The notes beneath the pieces were generated by a model, which saw nothing but the letters and a program-made list of their open reading frames with translations, was not told the DNA's origin and ran no database searches. Shown here one piece after another: positions 42,161 through 55,294 of a stretch of 64,000 nucleotides of DNA; within the stretch, counting starts at the first letter, position 1, and each line of letters begins with the position of its first letter. The translations under genes and the position numbers were made by a program. The stretch comes from Periplaneta americana (lineage: Eukaryota > Arthropoda > Insecta > Blattodea > Blattidae): assembly GCF_040183065.1 (NCBI RefSeq), contig NC_091120.1, forward strand, positions 192,031,627 through 192,095,626. The letters run 5' to 3'.

Positions 42161-43691
42161 TCACCCTGTATGTTGATGGGTAAACAGATAGAGTGGGAGG
42201 TATGTAAATAGGTCGAGAGAATAAAGCTGGGTAGTTACAGAGAGGTAGGTGTGTAAGTAGGTAACCAGATAGGTAGTTAGAGAGGTAAGTGTAGAAAGAC
42301 AGAGATAACTATAGCGAGACACAGATAGATAATTGAGTGGTCCAGTGAATGGGCGGTTGAGGATTAGGTTGGTGATTGAACTCCTTCATATTGTCAGTTA
42401 TGCACAAGAAGCCATCCTCTTCACACACTCGCAATAATATAATTATGCAGTTTAAATTGCCATTAACCGCTTCAGGGCACAAGAACCGCGCCAAGAACTC
42501 TCGGCTACTCCGTATAGTTGGCCATCAACTGTTTACTCCCTGATTATATCCGGAGGATGACTGACGTAATGGCAGTCGAGTTAGAGCTGTTTGATCTGTT
42601 GGCTGCCGGCCGCTATTGATCCCTAACTCGCCTTCTAGTCAATTCTGACTGCTATCTCCCCAGATTAAATGGCCAACGGAACTATTTAATGTCTGCCGAC
42701 GGTTAGTAGAATGACTAATCCATCGGCTTCCATCCCGAAAATCCAGGTTCATATACTGTCGAGATGAAATTTATGTTAGATAATTACAACGGCTCATATT
42801 ATAATACTGTATCAACTTACTGTCATTAACAACTTGGCATATTGTGTAGTATAGAGTGAGCAAAACTTCGCTATACCGCCAGCGGCATCCTCGGTGTGCT
42901 CGTGAAGTCAGGTGCTAAACAACGTAGTAGCTTACGTGGAATGAACAAAGAGTACTTCTTCATATACACTGCTCCGTCGATTTAGTAGAATGCGTTTAAG
43001 TCTAAAGAAAGCATAAAACAGTACAACGTGGTCTGTTGTGACGATAATCCAAGCCCCCGCATATCGGTAAGGCATCATGTCACAAACACTTTCACGTCTG
43101 AATATTTCTGACAAAGTAAATATTATTCAACGCCTAGAAAACGGCATAAATGTTTAGGATAGTGCTGAAGACAGTGACGTAATATTTATTTATTTCTATT
43201 ATTCTTCTTTTTTTAATTCTGTATTAATTAATTAATTAATTAATTAATTAATTAATTAATTCATTCATTCATTCATTCATTCATTTCTTCTTTCCTTCCT
43301 TCATAACTTCATTCGCTCTTTTTTCTGTCTTTCTTTCCTTATTTATTAATTTAGGTATTTATATTTATTTATTCATATATTTATTCATACATTCATTTAT
43401 TATTGTATTTCCTTTACGTTGTATCAGATTCGCTTTTTATAACGAATTAACCAGTATGCACAGTGTGCGCAATCGCAAACTATTATATAATGAATTAATA
43501 ACTCTTAAATACTCATTTTCATATGATCGATTTTCTACTGTCAATAATATTCCTTGACTTACTTGTTATACTTCTGTGATATTCAATCTTCTTTGTTAGT
43601 GTACCCCAAAAATATATTTATATCCCCAAACTGCATTGCAATTATATAAAAACTAACAAAAGACTGTGATTGATATTGTACTAAAAATAAT

Positions 43692-43753
<62 letters not shown>

Positions 43754-44104
43754 ACACTCTAGTTATTGATGCAATAATTAATTGTAATGATTTACTTAAC
43801 ATGTTATTCAGACAAGAAAAAACAAAGGAGTTGATATTGCATAAGAAACTGTAATATAATGCAATTAAATTGTCAAGAAGTAATATTTATTTATTTCTAT
43901 TTTTCCTTCTTTTATTTAGTAATTTATTTCTTTCTTTATTTTTTGATCATTAATTTATTTCTTCATTCATTCATTCATTCATTCATTCATTCATTCATTC
44001 ATTCATACATTCCTCCATAACTTCACTCACTTCTTTTTTTCTTTCTTTCTTTCTTTCTGTTTCTTTCTTTCTTTCTTTCTTTCTAGCTTTCTTTCTTTCT
44101 TTCT
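42161..44104. other. Unassigned region with many microsatellites
   Basis: No gene. Simple repeats: (AATT)n about 43225-43260, (TTCA)n 43261-43285, (TTA)n 43694-43752, (ATTC)n 43965-44005 and (TTTC)n 44038-44104. The piece at 42480-42700 is less AT-rich, but I recognise nothing in it. Confidence 0.6.
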
Positions 44105-44342
44105 CTACTTATTTAAATTAAATTATGGTTTATTTAACGACACTCGTAACTACCGAGGTTATATCGGCGCCGGTGTGGCGGAATTTTGTCCCGAAGGCGT
44201 TCATTTACTTGCAAGTAAATCTACTGACATGAACTTGCTGCATTTAAGCACACTAAAATGCCATCGACCAGGGCCGGGATCGAACCCGCAACCTCGGGCA
44301 CAGAAGGCCAGCGCTATACTACCTGCGCCACTCAGGGCGACT
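44105..44342 (-). mobile_element. tRNA-derived SINE
   Basis: On the minus strand it begins near 44342 with TCGCCCTGAGTGGCGCAGGT (box A-like), followed by GGGTTCGATCC (box B, plus strand 44277-44287). A body follows that includes GTCGATGGCATTTTAGTGTG and ends GTGTCGTTAAATAAACCATA near 44125. This layout of tRNA head and non-tRNA body is typical for an insect SINE. The (TTTC)n tract lies just downstream of its 3' end. Confidence 0.75.
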
Positions 44343-45589
44343 TTTATCTATTTATTAGTATATTTATTTATTCATATATTCATTCATTTATTATTATATT
44401 TTCTTTGGATACATGTAATTATATATTCTAGGAAAAAAATTGTATTAACGTTGTAGGAGCCATATGTTGTAATCTGAGGAACAGAGAATCTCATATCTTC
44501 ATATCATATAGAAATCATAAAATTTACTTCTGATTGGAACAAAGAGAAGAGATATTTGACAGCTCGTGCTATAATTTTTAGGTGATTGTTGTTGACATTT
44601 ATGTATATATCTTTATATTCTGAAAATGGTCTTTAAGCAATATAAACTTTACCCCGACAGAAAGAAACAAGTAACGGGATAATTATGAGGAAGTGTGGTC
44701 CTCTTTACAACGAAACTACGAATAAATCATAACTATGTATTGGATAAACTGTTCTTAGGTTGCATATCGATTGCCACCATCATTCGAAATACACAGCTTC
44801 ACTGCTCAATTTGTGATAAGCTACGCTAGATGCGCGCGCACGAGAAACGAGTGACAATTCCGATCGTCATCTGGGTGACGGAGCAATTGCCCCACCTCGG
44901 TGGACTGAATGTAAAAGAATGTTGTGTTGCTGTTAAACAAATCGCTACTCAGAAAGAATTAATTTAAATATTATTGGGAAGAGTAACAATTCAATTTCCA
45001 TTCAATGAAAAGATTACAATAAAGATGGTGGATGTGCAACTCTGTAACTAGATGAGAAACCGCCACTGCAAAAGTTAAATAAATGTTACATCTATAAGTA
45101 TAATTTAATTGATTAGACTGCTGTTGCCTGAAATAATGTTCTTTGTTTCTTTTTTTAGCGTAATAAATCTTGTAGAATGACGCAGTGTTTGTATTTAATT
45201 AAGTTTTATTGACAGGTAATTATATAAATGGATTTTTAAATTTATGTTGGATTGCAAACTTTTAACAACAAAAAGGTAATTGATACATTTTCCAGGAAGC
45301 AATCAACATCATTTTTTCATTTTCATTTGTTTTTGTTTTTGTTTTTTTTTTTCATTTTCATTTGTCCATAAAAGAGTTAAAACCGTAGGACTTGTCAAAG
45401 AGAGAGAGAGAAAACACTAATTAAAACATAAAATAATATTAAAATAGATAAAAATACAAATACATCACACGGAATATAAATGTTTATATAAAACCTGATG
45501 ATCGAAAGTACCTGAACATAAAAACAACGGGAATGATAGGACTAATGTAATCGTTTTCTTCATTGTTTGCTTCTTTATCTTTATAAGAA
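44343..45589. other. Unassigned AT-rich region
   Basis: No gene. A short duplication of TTTTCATTTTCATTTGT flanks a T-rich run at 45314-45366. Confidence 0.45.
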
Positions 45590-46746
45590 ACTAGCCGTAC
45601 CCGTGCGCTCCGCTGCACCAGTTAGAAATAAATATAAAGTAATTACATAATTAAAATAGGACGTTTGACCCAGGGAACATTCGTGTTTGATAGAAGGATA
45701 AATCGTTTAATATGTTACTTAATTTAAATTGCATCCAAATAATTAAAATGCGATCATTTTGGTCCAGAGACCACTCATTCGTGCAATGATAATTCCTTTA
45801 ACATGTTTCTAATTTTTATTACATGCAACCATAGTTTAATGAACATTGACATCATTTAGATTTAATGTGTATACTTTATTTTACTTGTTATAGGTTTCCA
45901 TTGAATTATAGTAATAACTTAATTTTAACCCTTGTTTTCTACGAATTCAGTAAATGGCGTTTGGCCCACTATGGTTCTGAACCCTTCAAATAACTTAAAT
46001 TATATTATATAATATTACATTACATATATTATATTATATTATATTATATTATATATTATATCAGAAGTTACTGCAATAACATTAGAGCATTACGTCCATC
46101 TAGAGAAAATACACTTTCCAATGGTGAAATAATAATTAATTATACAAATCGGTTAATTTAGCTTTCGATATTACTTCATACAAACACAGAAACATTCTCT
46201 GTAGGCTATCTTTCATAGCTTTCGATTGTTGCTGTCCAAGGCCCCTTATAGACGAAGTCATTTGTTTTTTTATTTCATTATACGGCCTTAGATGGCAGTT
46301 ATTTTAATTTTAAAACTCATTTATCTCATTAAATATCAGTCCTATCAAAATTTTTCAAAAAATAAAACTTATCGGAAATGATTTTTAAATAAATTTTTGT
46401 TATGTAACATTTTTCACAAAAATCAATAATAAGCGAGATATTTCGATTTATTTAATTCTGACTCCCTTAATCCCCCTTTTAAATAATGTATTTTGAATGC
46501 CATATAGCCTAAAATCTAAGTTACAACGAACTTAATTTATATTCCGATTTTCATCGAAATCGGTTTAGCCATTATCGCGTGAAAAGGTAACAAACATACA
46601 GACAGACAGACAGACATACAAACAAAAATTTCAAAGAGCGATTTTCGGTGTCAGGGTGGTTAATTATATATGTTAGGACCAATTATTTTTGGAAAATCGA
46701 AAATTACCAGAAAAATTTCGGCTACAGATTTATTATTAGTATAGAT
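45590..46746 (+). repeat. Interspersed repeat, copy 2
   Basis: Begins ACTAGCCGTACCCGTGCGCT, as copy 1 at 13017, and ends in ACAGATTTATTATTAGTATA. It is 1157 bp against 922 in copy 1. Extra sequence includes about 180 bp near 45895-46065 ending in (ATATT)n and a segment near 46630-46675. Shared landmarks include GGACGTTTGACCCAGGGAAC-type text and a CAGACAGA run. Non-coding. Confidence 0.75.
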
Positions 46747-47019
46747 GAGAACATGATATGCAATTGATATCTATTGTAGAAGTGCCTGAACGCCTTTGAG
46801 TTCACTTGTGTTAATGGTTGTTGTAGTTTCATATTACAAATGGAACTCTGCGTTGGACATCCATGGTGTGTTTCTGTTTACACTATCGTATGGATGATGG
46901 TACCTAGTAGTAATAGTGTCATCCTTTTTGTGTACTTCATCACGTGACAATATACGAAGTGATTCCCTCGCCAGGGGTTCCATATTCCTTGCAATAAAGT
47001 TGATATATTTTTAGCTGCA

Positions 47020-47265
47020 ACTGGTCAGGAAGACAAAAGGAAATTGACTGGGTCACTGGCTAAGAAGAAACTGCCTACTAAAAGATGCACTGGAAGGAAT
47101 GGTGAACGGAAGAAAAGTTGGGGCTAGAAGAAAATACCAGATGATAGATAACTTTAAGATACATGGATCGTATGCAGAGCCTAAGAGAAACGCGGAATAA
47201 AGGGAGAATGTTGCGTTTGCAGTGAAAGACTTGCCCTTGGGAAGAGCACGGTGAATAAATTATAT
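47020..47265 (+). mobile_element. RTE-like LINE C-terminus (third lineage), plus strand
   Basis: Text equivalent to RNWLGH, LRRNCLLKDALEGMVNGRKV, ARRKYQMIDNFKIHGS and AFAVKDLPLGRAR can be read across frames. It is the same lineage as 41770-42160 but preserves more of the end. Stops and frameshifts are frequent. It sits just upstream of the 43-bp tandem array. Confidence 0.75.
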
Positions 47266-47329
47266 AGTTTTAGTTTAGAAAGTGAAACTACAGCCATATC
47301 GTTAGACGGTAGTTCATAAATTTATGTTT

Positions 47330-50300
47330 TTCATGCATTTGACGGCACGAAAATCGGAACGTTTGACGTTACTACATGTTTGGTATGGTACAAAATCTGA
47401 AATATTTGTTGTTACTACATCTAAGGCACGGTAAAGAACCTGAAATGTTTAATGTTACTGCATCTATGGCGTGGTACACAATCTGAAATTCTTGATGTTA
47501 CTACATCTATGGAACGGTACAGAATCTGAAAGGTTTGATGTTACTGCATTTATGGCACGGTACGGAATTTAAAATGTTTGATGTTACTGCATCTATGGCA
47601 CGGTACATAATCTGAAACGTTTGATGTTACTGCATCTATGACACGGTACAGAATCTAAAATGTTTAATGTTACTGCATCTATGGCACGGTACAGAATCTA
47701 AAATGTTTGATGTTACTGCATCTTGGCACGGTACAAAATCTGAAACGTTTGATGTTACTGCAACTATGACACGGTACAGAATCTCATGTTTATGCTACCG
47801 TGTCTATGGCACGGTACAGATCTGAAATATTTGATGTTACTGCATCTACTGTAGGATACGGTACAGAATTGAAATGTTTAATGTTACTGCTTCTATGGCA
47901 CAGTACAAAATGTGAGGCGTTTGGTGTTACTGAATCTATGGCATGACACACAAGCTGAAATATTTTATGTTACTGTATTTATGAAAGAGTACTACGCCTT
48001 GAATGTTTGATGTTACTGCATCTGAGGCACGGTACAAAATGTAAGACGTTTAATGTTACTGTATCTATGGCATGGCACACAAGCTGAAATATTTTATGTT
48101 ACTGTATTTATGAAAGCATACTAAGTCTGAAATCTTTTATGTTACTGCATTTATGGAGCGTGCAAAATCTGGAATGTTCCATCTTATTGCATATGTGGCA
48201 TGTAGAAAATCTGAAACGTTTGATGATACTGCCTCTGTGACACGGTACATAATCTAAAATGTTTAATGTTACTGCATCTATGGCACGGTACAGAATCTAA
48301 AATGTTTGATGTTACTGCATCTTGGCACGGTACAAAATCTGAAACGTTTGATGTTACTGCAACTATGACACGGTACAGAATCTCATGTTTATGCTACCGT
48401 GTCTATGGCACGGTACAGATCTGAAATATTTGATGTTACTGCATCTAGGATACGGTACAGAACTGAAATGTTTAATGTTACTGCTTCTATGGCACAGTAC
48501 AAAATGTGAGACGTTTGATGTTACTGAATCTATGGCATGGCACACAAGCTAAAATATTTTATGTTACTGTATTTATGAAAGCGTAATAAGTCTTGAATGT
48601 TTGATGTTACTGCATCTGAGGCACGGTACAAAATGTGAGACGTTTGATGTTACTGAATCTATGGCATGGCACACAAGTTGAAATATTTTATGTTACTGTA
48701 TTTATGAAAGCGTACTAAGTCTTGAATGTTTGATGTTACTGCATCTGAGGCACGGTACAAAATGTAATACGTTTGATGTTACTGTATCTATGGCATGGCA
48801 CACAAGCTGAAATATTTTATGTTACTGTATTTATGAAAGCATACTAAGTCTGTAATCTTTTATGTTACTGCATTTATGGAGCGTGCAAAATCTGGAATGT
48901 TCCATCTTATTGCATATGTGGCATGTAGAAAATCTGAAACGTTTGATGATACTGCCTCTGTGACACAGTACAAAATCTGAAACGTTTGATGCTATTGCAT
49001 CTATGGCACAGTACAAAATCTGAAATGTTTCATGTTACTACGTTTATGGCACGGTACAAAATCTGAAACGTTTGATGTTACTGCAACTATGGCACAGTAC
49101 AAAATCTGAAATGTTTGATGTTACTACGTTTATGGCACGGTACAAAATCTGAATTGTTTTATGTTACAGCATGTAAGGCACGGTACACCATCTGAAACGT
49201 TTGATATTACAGCAACTGTGTCACGGTATAATATCTGAAACTTTTGAAGTTACTCCAGCTATTACACGATGAATAATCTGACACGTTTGATGTTATTGCA
49301 TCTGTGGCACGGTACAAAAACCGAAACTTTTGATGCTCCTTCATCTATGGTGCGATGCAATAAGAAACGTTTCACGCTTCTTTACCTATGGCTGTGTACA
49401 AAAACCGAAACATTTGCTGTTTTATCTGTGGTGCTGTAGAAAAACCGTGATATTTGATATGTCTTTTGTCAGTGGTGTGTTACAAAAAACGAAATGTTTG
49501 ATGTTTCCTTATCTATGCTGCGGTACAAAAACCAACCAAAATATTTGATGCTTCTTTATCTGTGGCACGCTACAAAAACCAAAACGTTTGATGTTCCTTC
49601 AGTAAGGCGCGGTACAAAAACCGAAACTTTTGATGCTCCTTCATCTATGGTGCGATACAAATACGAAACGTTTCACGCTTCTTTATCTATGGCAGAGTGC
49701 AAAAACCGGAACATTTTCTGTTTTATCTGTGGCGCTGTAGAAAAACCGTGATGTTTGATGTCTCTTTGTCCGTGGTGTGTTACATAAAACGAAATGTTTG
49801 ATGTTTCCTTATCTGTGCTGCGGTTCAAAAAGCAACCAAAATATTTGATGCTTCTTTATCTATGGCACGCTACTAAAACCAAAACGTTTGATGTTCCTTC
49901 GGTAAGGCGCGGTACAAAAACCGAAACTTTTGATGCTCCTTCATCTGTGGTGCACTAGAAATACTAAAATGTTTCACGCTTCTTTATCTATGGCAGAGTA
50001 CAAAAACCGGATCATTTGGTGCTTTATCTGTGGCGCGGTAGAAAAACCGAGATGTTTGATGTCTCTTTGTCCGTGGTGTGTTACATAAAACGAAATGTCT
50101 GATGTTTCCTTATCTGTGCTGCGGTACAAATACCAACCAAAACATTTTATGCTTCTTTGTCTATGGCACGCTACTAAAACTAAAACTTTTGATGTTCCTT
50201 CAGTAATGGCGCGGTACAAAAACCGAAACTTTTGATGCTCCTTCATCTGTGGTGCACTAGAAATAGGAAATGTTTCACGCTTCTTTATCTATGACAGAGT

Positions 50301-52140
50301 ACAAAAACCGGATCATTTGGTGCTTTATCTGTGGCGCGGTAGAAAAACCGAGATGTTTGATGTCTCTTTGTCCGTGGTGTGTTACATAAAACGAAATGTT
50401 TGATGTTTCCTTATCTGTGCTGAGGTACAAATACCAACCAAAACATTTTATGCTTCTTTGTCTATGGCACGCTACTAAAACTAAAACTTTTGATGTTCCT
50501 TCAGTAATGGCGCGGTACAAAAACCGAAACTTTTGATGCTCCTTCATCTGTGATGCACTACAAATACGAAATGTTTCACGCTTCTTTATCTATGACAGAG
50601 TACAAAAACCGGAACATTTGGTGCGTTATCTGTGGCGCGGTAGAAAAACTGAGATGTTTGATGTCCTTTTGTCTGTGATGTGTTACTTAGAACGAGTTGT
50701 TTGATGTTTCTTTAACTGTGCTGCTGTACAAAAACCAAAACGTTTGATGTTTCTTTATCTGTGGCACACTACAAAAATCAAACGTTTGATGTTTCTTTAT
50801 CTGTGGCACACTACAAAAACCAAACGTTTGATGTTTCTTTATTTGTGGCACACTACAAAAGCCAAACGTTTGATGTTCCTTTATCTGTGGCACACTACAA
50901 AAACCAAACGTTTGATGTTTCTTTATCTGTGGCACACTACAAAACCCAAAACGTCTGATGTTTCTTTATCTGTGGCACACTACAAAAACCAAACGTTTGA
51001 TGTTCCTTTATCTGTGGCATACTACAAAAACCAAAACGTTTGATGTTTCTTTACCTGTGGTACACTACAAAAACCAAAAGTTTGATGTTTCTTTATCTGT
51101 GGCACACTACAAAAACAAAAACGTTTGATGTTTCTTTATCTGAGGCACACTACAAAAACCAAACGTTTGATGTTCCTTTATCTGTGGCATACTACAAAAA
51201 CCAAAACGTTTGATGTTTCTTTACCTGTGGCACACTACAAAACCAAAATGTTTGATGTTTCTTTATCTGTGGCACACTACAAAAACAAAAACGTTTGATG
51301 TTTCTTTATCTGAGGCACACTACAAAAACCAAAACGTTTGATGTTTCTTTATCTGTGGCACACTACAAAAACAAAAACGTTTGATGTTTCTTTATCTGTG
51401 ACACACTACAAAAACCAAAACGTTTGATGTTTCTTTATCTGTGGCACACTACAAAAACCAGAACGTTTGATGTTTCTTTATCTGTGGCACACTACAAAAA
51501 CCAAAACGTTTGATGTTTCTTTATCTGTGGCACACTACAAAAACCAGAACGTTTGATGTTTCTTTATCTGTGGCACACTACAAAAACCAAACCTTTGATG
51601 TTTCTTTATCTGTGGCACACTACAAAAACCAAAACGTTTGATGTTTCTTTATCTGTGGCACACTACAAAAACAAAAACGTTTTATGTTTTTTTATCTGTG
51701 GCACACTACAAAAACAAAAACGTCTGATGTTTCTTTATCTGTGGCACACTACAAAAACCAAAACGTTTGATGTTTCTTTATCTGTGGCACACTACAAAAA
51801 CCAAAACGTTTGATGTCTCTTTATCTGTGGCACACTACAAAAACCAAAACGTTTGATGTTTCTTTATCTGTGGCACACTACAAAAACCAAAACGTTTGAT
51901 GTTTCTTTATCTGTGGCACACTACAAAAAGAAAAACGTCTGATGTTTCTTTATCTGTGGCACACTACAAAAACCAAAACGTTTGATGTTCCTTCAGTAAT
52001 GGCAGGATACAGAAGCCGAAACTTCTGATGCACCTTTATCTATGGTGCTGTACAAAAAATCAAGACGTTTGATTCTTCGTTATCTATGGCATGGTACAAA
52101 AACCAAGACGTTTGATATTTCTGCATCTATGGCATAGTGA
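47330..52140. repeat. 43-bp tandem array, about 110 units, with higher-order structure
   Basis: The basic unit is 42-44 bp. Left of about 49320 it reads like GAAACGTTTGATGTTACTGC plus ATCTATGGCACGGTACAAAATCT; right of about 50700 like CAAAACGTTTGATGTTTCTT plus TATCTGTGGCACACTAC. Left units are diverged and carry larger duplications (a block from 47641 recurs at 48240, about 599 bp away). The middle has a 301-bp higher-order unit of seven monomers (49974-50246 against 50275-50547). Right units are nearly identical. Frames of up to 99 codons appear where the unit is 42 bp and are by-products. Confidence 0.96.
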
Positions 52141-53329
52141 AAAAACACATTTTGAATACAGTGTAGTATGTCGTAAACCATACCTTCTTTACAGATAATA
52201 ACAAAAGTAACACTGCCAATACACTTTTGATATCTGAAAAGGAACTTTTGCATTCGACCTTTCATATTCTCTTCCTGTCATTACATAATATGATTTCGTC
52301 TTTGTCTGGTTTACATTTTTACAGTGAACAATGTCCTGGATTTGATCATATTACATCAGTGAAGGAGAAGGGACTGTAAGGCTTCCTACTTGGAGTCTGT
52401 GTATGGATGGAATTAACAGAAATGTAAACCCATCGCGGATAGCACAATGCGGGTCGCCGTGTAATCGATGCTGCCACGGTTATTACATGGTCATATCGCT
52501 TTGTAAGCAGCTATGACACCGTATCGATTATTGTCCTAACTGCCCGGATAATGTTACCACTACTTGTCCCCTGTAATGAGGGTTCGTAAGCTGGTGTCCG
52601 CACAGAACATTCTAAGAAGCTGGTTTTCTCAGTGTTGCTAACGCATAAACTGTATTCCCGTCAATCTAACTGGAAATCCGTCAGAATCCGTCAAAATTAA
52701 AAAAAATACCCACTCAATATATCTATACACAAATAAAAGCAAATATTAACGCAACTTCCTTACCAATCTTGATTAAAATAATACTAATAATAATAATTCA
52801 TCCACATCATCTGCCTCTAGTTCTGACAGTCCGTATCTTTATCTTGGTATTTCTATAAAGTGATTGCATTGCTTGAATTAGATGTGTAGGAATTCCTGCG
52901 TTTTTAATATTACAATATTTTTAAATTTCTAAATCGTCAAATGGCTCTAAGGTAAGACAGTCCATTTTCTCGCGATTAATTATTATATCATTATTTATAA
53001 TAATTTTACGTTTACAAACTTGCCACGAAAATTAACATTGAAGTGTGTTCATATATATTACACGTATATATTGCTTCAGTGGTTCGTTTTTTGTAATTTA
53101 TAAATGACGGTTCATCTGCTGAGTCGAATAGCTAGAGGGGATCAAAGCTTAGTGTGAACTCACAGCAAAATATAAAGGTAATTCTAGATCTAACATTTAA
53201 TTTCAGTTATGAGATAAATGTCCGTTTCATATCAGCATCACAGTTTGGTTTACGGTTTTATGCTACGCAATAAAAAAAAAGCTCAGGAACGTATTTGCTA
53301 TAAGGCGATACTTTTTTAAGTGAATATTC
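52141..53329. other. Unassigned spacer between arrays
   Basis: No gene or recognised element. 52400-52620 is less AT-rich than its surroundings but has no coding signal. Confidence 0.45.
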
Positions 53330-54530
53330 ACTACGTATTTTCGATTTGCAAAAGAGATTATTTCATTATTTATTAAAATTGCTGTATTTCATATATTTAA
53401 TTTCCGTATAAATTGACTCGTAGATGCTAAATATGAAAAAAAAAAAATCCGTCCAATAGTTGACTAGGAATTTCTGTACACAGAGAGACCACTAAAATTA
53501 TTATATTTCATGTACATCATTCCCTGATAAATTGACAAATAGATACTGAATATGAACAAAATCCGTCCAATAGTTTAGTAGAAATCGCTGTACACAGACA
53601 GACTAGTACTAAAATTATTATATTTCATGTACATCATTCCCTGATAAATTGACTCGTAGATACTGAATATGAACAAAATCCGTCCAATAGTTTAGTAGAA
53701 ATCGCTGTACACAGATAGACTGTACTAAAATTATTATATTTCATGTACATAATTCACTTATAAATTGATTCTTAGATACTGAATTTGAACAAAATCCGTC
53801 CAATAGTTTAGTAGAAATCGCTGTACATAGACAGACTAGTACTAAAATTATTATATTTCATGTACATAATTCACTTATAAATTGACTCCTAGATACTGAA
53901 TATGAACAAAATCCGTCCAATAGTTTAGTAGAAATCGCTGTACACAGACAGACTAGTACTAAAATTATAGTGTTTCATGTACATAATTCACTTATAAATT
54001 GATTCTTAGGTACTGAATATAAACAAAATCCGTCCAATAGTTTAGTAGAAATCGCTGTACACAGACAGACTGGTACTAAAATTATTATATTTCATGTATA
54101 TAATTCCATTATAAATTGACTCGTAGATACTGAATATTAGGGGAGAGTTGGGTAGTATCGGACATCGGGTAATATCGGACAGTGAGTTTCTTTCATCTAC
54201 AGCCATATGGTAGTACCTGAATGACATGGTTACGATTCTGTGATGTCGCATACAGAAACGTAACCATGTCATTTAGGTACTACCATGTGGTGGTAGATGA
54301 AAGAAACGCACTGTCCGATATTATTCGATGTCCGATACTACCCAGCTCTCCCCTAACAAAATCCGTCTAATTGCTTAGTAGAAATCGCTGTACGCAGACA
54401 AACTAATACGAAAATTATTATCTTTCTTATGTATCATTCCCTGATTAATTGATTGTATATTGTAACTATGAAGAAACCTCCTAAAAGTTGAGAAGACACA
54501 CTAGTACTAAAGTTTTTAAACGCATTTCAT
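53330..54530. repeat. 117-bp tandem array, about 7 units
   Basis: The landmark ATCCGTCCAATAGTTTAGTA recurs near 53561, 53679, 53795, 53911 and 54029, so the period is 115-118 bp, with more diverged units near 53447 and after 54357. Each unit also holds GTAGAAATCGCTGTACACAG, ATTATTATATTTCATGTACA and AAATTGACTCGTAGATACTG. The array is interrupted by the palindromic element at 54137-54356. No coding potential. Confidence 0.93.
54137..54356. mobile_element. Near-perfect palindromic MITE inside the 117-bp array
   Basis: The two halves of this 220-bp insert are inverted copies: TTAGGGGAGAGTTGGGTAGT from 54137 and the inverse ending AGCTCTCCCCTAA at 54356. About 105 bp per arm match with only scattered mismatches. 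Arms carry ATCGGACA and ATGGTAGTACCT. It interrupts a repeat unit between TACTGAATAT and CAAAATCCGT. The terminus TAGGGGA is shared with 30738-31477. Confidence 0.92.
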
Positions 54531-55294
54531 GTACTACATATTTTCCTGATATAGTGACTGTGAATTTGAACAATTTATATACTTTTTCATAATGTTTCAA
54601 TAATTTACTGGATTGGCATAAAAAATTAAATCACTTTTTTTTTTCACAGTGAGATTGTTTGATTTCCTGACTTCTTTAATATCAAGTAATCTGTATATTC
54701 TAATCTTTCCCCAAAAGCAAGTTTTAAACAGATCCATTATTTTATTAGATACTGATAATGATAGCATTGTCAATAATGGATAGCGGTAAGAGTCTGCGAA
54801 ATTAAAGAGTTTAGGGATGAATGTGCGAGTAGTGTTGCTAAGAGATAAGACTCGAATGAAGTGACGCATGTACATGGTACAGTCTTGCTCTCCGCCACGC
54901 GCAGAATTCCGTGAATGAGTGCCGTCATCCAGACACATTGTAGAGCGCAGGAGGTAGCTACCCCCACACTCCGCACCAGAGAAGAATTTCGATTAAACAC
55001 AGATCAATAAAAGAATGGATTCCAGTGTCAATCACTGCTTGGCAGAGGAGGCGCTGTGGTCACTCCCCAAGGACCTCGTTACCCGCCGCAACAATGTGGC
55101 AGACAAGCGTACAGATATGACAACAGCGTCCTTAGTCTTACTGCTAGTATAGGCTTCTTTCAAGACTGGATTATACGCAGTGACTCTAAAGGAAATTTAA
55201 CTATCTTAAACTGAATAAAATGTATTGTTGCCGAATCGTTGGCAGTGATTATTTATTAGTACCCGGATGCTTAGACATTTATAATACTATAAGA
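54531..55294. other. Unassigned spacer
   Basis: No recognised element. A 113-codon minus-strand frame (54597-54938) has no family signature. 54890-55130 is GC-richer, including GTTACCCGCCGCAACAATGT, with no supported call. Confidence 0.4.

Noticed and set aside
50687..51043. A repeat protein made of 14-residue units
   Set aside because: Open only where the satellite monomer is 42 bp; neighbouring 43-bp monomers shift the frame at once. No start context or conserved ends.
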